Shown: one piece after another, positions 5,722-6,371 of the stretch
How the letters are laid out: each line of letters starts with the position of its first letter
Position numbering within the stretch: the stretch's first letter is position 1
Origin: Pseudomonadota bacterium
GTDB taxonomy: Bacteria > Pseudomonadota > Alphaproteobacteria > Caulobacterales > Aquidulcibacteraceae
DNA: 6,371 bases
Assembly: GCA_023461135.1 (NCBI GenBank)
Contig: JAEWNX010000343.1
Span: forward strand, 1 to 6,371
Reading direction: 5' to 3'
Position numbers and translations under genes: made by a program
Notes under the pieces: generated by a model
What the model was told of the DNA's origin: nothing
Database searches by the model: none
The model's input: only the letters and a program-made list of their open reading frames with translations

Positions 5722-6042
5722 TCAGAACGGCATCTTGAAGCCGGGCAGGATGCCGAGGCCGCCGGAGAGGCCCTTCATCTCTTCGTTCTGCGCGTCTTCG
5801 AGTTTGCGGCGCGCGTCGTCGTGCGCGGCTTTGATCAGGTCTTCGAGGATTTCGCGGTCGTCGCTCATCAGCGAGGGATCGATGGCGAGACCTACCATCG
5901 CGTTCTTGCCTGAGAGCTTCACCTTCACCATGCCGCCGCCGGCGGAGCCTTCGACTTCCATGGCTTCGAGCTTCTTCTGCGCCTCGTTGATCTTGGCCTG
6001 CATCTGCTGCGCCTGGCGCATGATCTGCGAGATGTCCTTCAT
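5722..6042 (-). CDS. ybaB: YbaB/EbfC family nucleoid-associated DNA-binding protein
   Basis: A 106-residue YbaB/EbfC protein, typical length. These form dimers with a tweezer-like shape and bind DNA; they are found almost always between dnaX and recR. The N-terminus MKDISQIMRQAQQMQAKINEAQKKLE is a long Met/Gln-rich helix (1-29), followed by the small sheet with the conserved GMVKVKLSGKNAMVGLAID (37-55), then an acidic helix EILEDLIKAAHDDARRKLED (64-83), and a Gly/Leu/Pro-rich tail ending GFKMPF. Its ATG overlaps the dnaX stop (ATGA), and a GGAAG seven bases upstream inside dnaX serves as ribosome site (6050-6056 region on the minus strand). Confidence 0.95.
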   Translation of the reverse strand: MKDISQIMRQAQQMQAKINEAQKKLEAMEVEGSAGGGMVKVKLSGKNAMVGLAIDPSLMSDDREILEDLIKAAHDDARRKLEDAQNEEMKGLSGGLGILPGFKMPF

Positions 6043-6371
6043 TGCTCGGCTTCCTTCTTGCGCGCCGGGGAGGGCGCGGAGGCGTCTCTTTTTGGGAATT
6101 GGGCGACGTCGGCGGGCGGCGCGTTCTCATCGGCCGGCTGCTTCACCTGCACGATTTCTGCACCTGGAAAGGCTTTCAGCGCTTCGGCGACGAACGGCTG
6201 GCGCTTCAGGTCTTCCAGCGCGCGCGCTTCCTCGCGCTTGCGGCGCTCGGCGAGGCTTTCGACGGGCGCTGCGCGCTCTTCAGTGGATCGGATGCGCCAT
6301 TCGAACGGCGTGTGCTCTTCCAGGAAAGACTTGAGGCGGCGCACCAGATCGCGCGGTTGATCGGGCGTGGC
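6039..6371 (-). CDS. dnaX: DNA polymerase III subunit gamma/tau, C-terminal fragment
   Basis: The last 110 residues of an open frame that enters from the right edge without a start codon. The fragment begins ATPDQPRDLVRRLKSFLEEH, then TPFEWRI, a charged helix EERAAPVESLAERRKREEAR, and RQPFVAEALKAFPGAEIVQV, and ends in a Pro/Ala/Lys-rich tail. The combination of a short alpha/beta domain and the phrase 'P(L/F)V..aLkaFPGA.I' is typical of the alphaproteobacterial tau C-terminus, which contacts the polymerase alpha subunit; the ATPase/clamp-loader part lies outside. The assignment rests partly on context: ybaB follows with an ATGA overlap and then recR. An internal GTG at 6344 is not a credible start. 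Confidence 0.88.
   Translation of the reverse strand, partial: ATPDQPRDLVRRLKSFLEEHTPFEWRIRSTEERAAPVESLAERRKREEARALEDLKRQPFVAEALKAFPGAEIVQVKQPADENAPPADVAQFPKRDASAPSPARKKEAEQ

Noticed and set aside
1..6371. Mobile element, CRISPR, tRNA/rRNA or toxin-antitoxin content
   Set aside because: No repeats with spacers, transposase or integrase motifs, RNA gene sequences or toxin-like pairs were seen on either strand.

Overview
The window is a gene-dense, GC-rich stretch of bacterial chromosome that looks like an alphaproteobacterium. The reasons are a complete (2S)-methylsuccinyl-CoA dehydrogenase (marker of the ethylmalonyl-CoA pathway), a dnaX-ybaB-recR cluster with an alphaproteobacterial-style DnaX C-terminus, a bacterial TspO, and an outer-membrane lipoprotein repertoire. 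The order within the class (for example Caulobacterales/Hyphomonadales-like) is a guess. Nothing in base composition or gene content suggests a phage, plasmid or island; no tRNA, rRNA, CRISPR, IS element or integrase is visible.

Layout. (1) Minus strand, 1-1815: a small lipoprotein with a Gmad2 (immunoglobulin-like) domain, overlapping by a GTGA junction a Kef-type potassium/proton antiporter that runs off the left edge. (2) 1816-1908: a 93-bp divergent control region with two adjacent inverted repeats. (3) Plus strand, 1909-4635: mcd, a VOC-fold protein of the predicted-enzyme (COG3324-like) type, and two tandem paralogous cysteine-rich small lipoproteins. The VOC gene and the first lipoprotein share an ATGA overlap; the second lipoprotein has an 83-bp gap in front of it with a consensus TATAAT. 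(4) Minus strand, 4641-6371: dnaX (C-terminal end only), ybaB, tspO and recR, tightly packed, reading toward the plus-strand block and ending 5 bp from it.

How they work together. Mcd oxidises (2S)-methylsuccinyl-CoA to mesaconyl-CoA in acetyl-CoA assimilation; its pathway partners (ccr, ecm, mch, mcl) are not in this window. The Kef antiporter handles cation efflux at the inner membrane and is probably translated together with its lipoprotein neighbour. DnaX, YbaB and RecR are the usual replication/recombination-repair set, here with a TspO membrane protein placed between ybaB and recR. The less understood parts are the paired Cys-rich lipoproteins and the divergent control region before mcd. 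I do not see a clearly new defence or mobile system; most of the window is conserved housekeeping and central-metabolism content.
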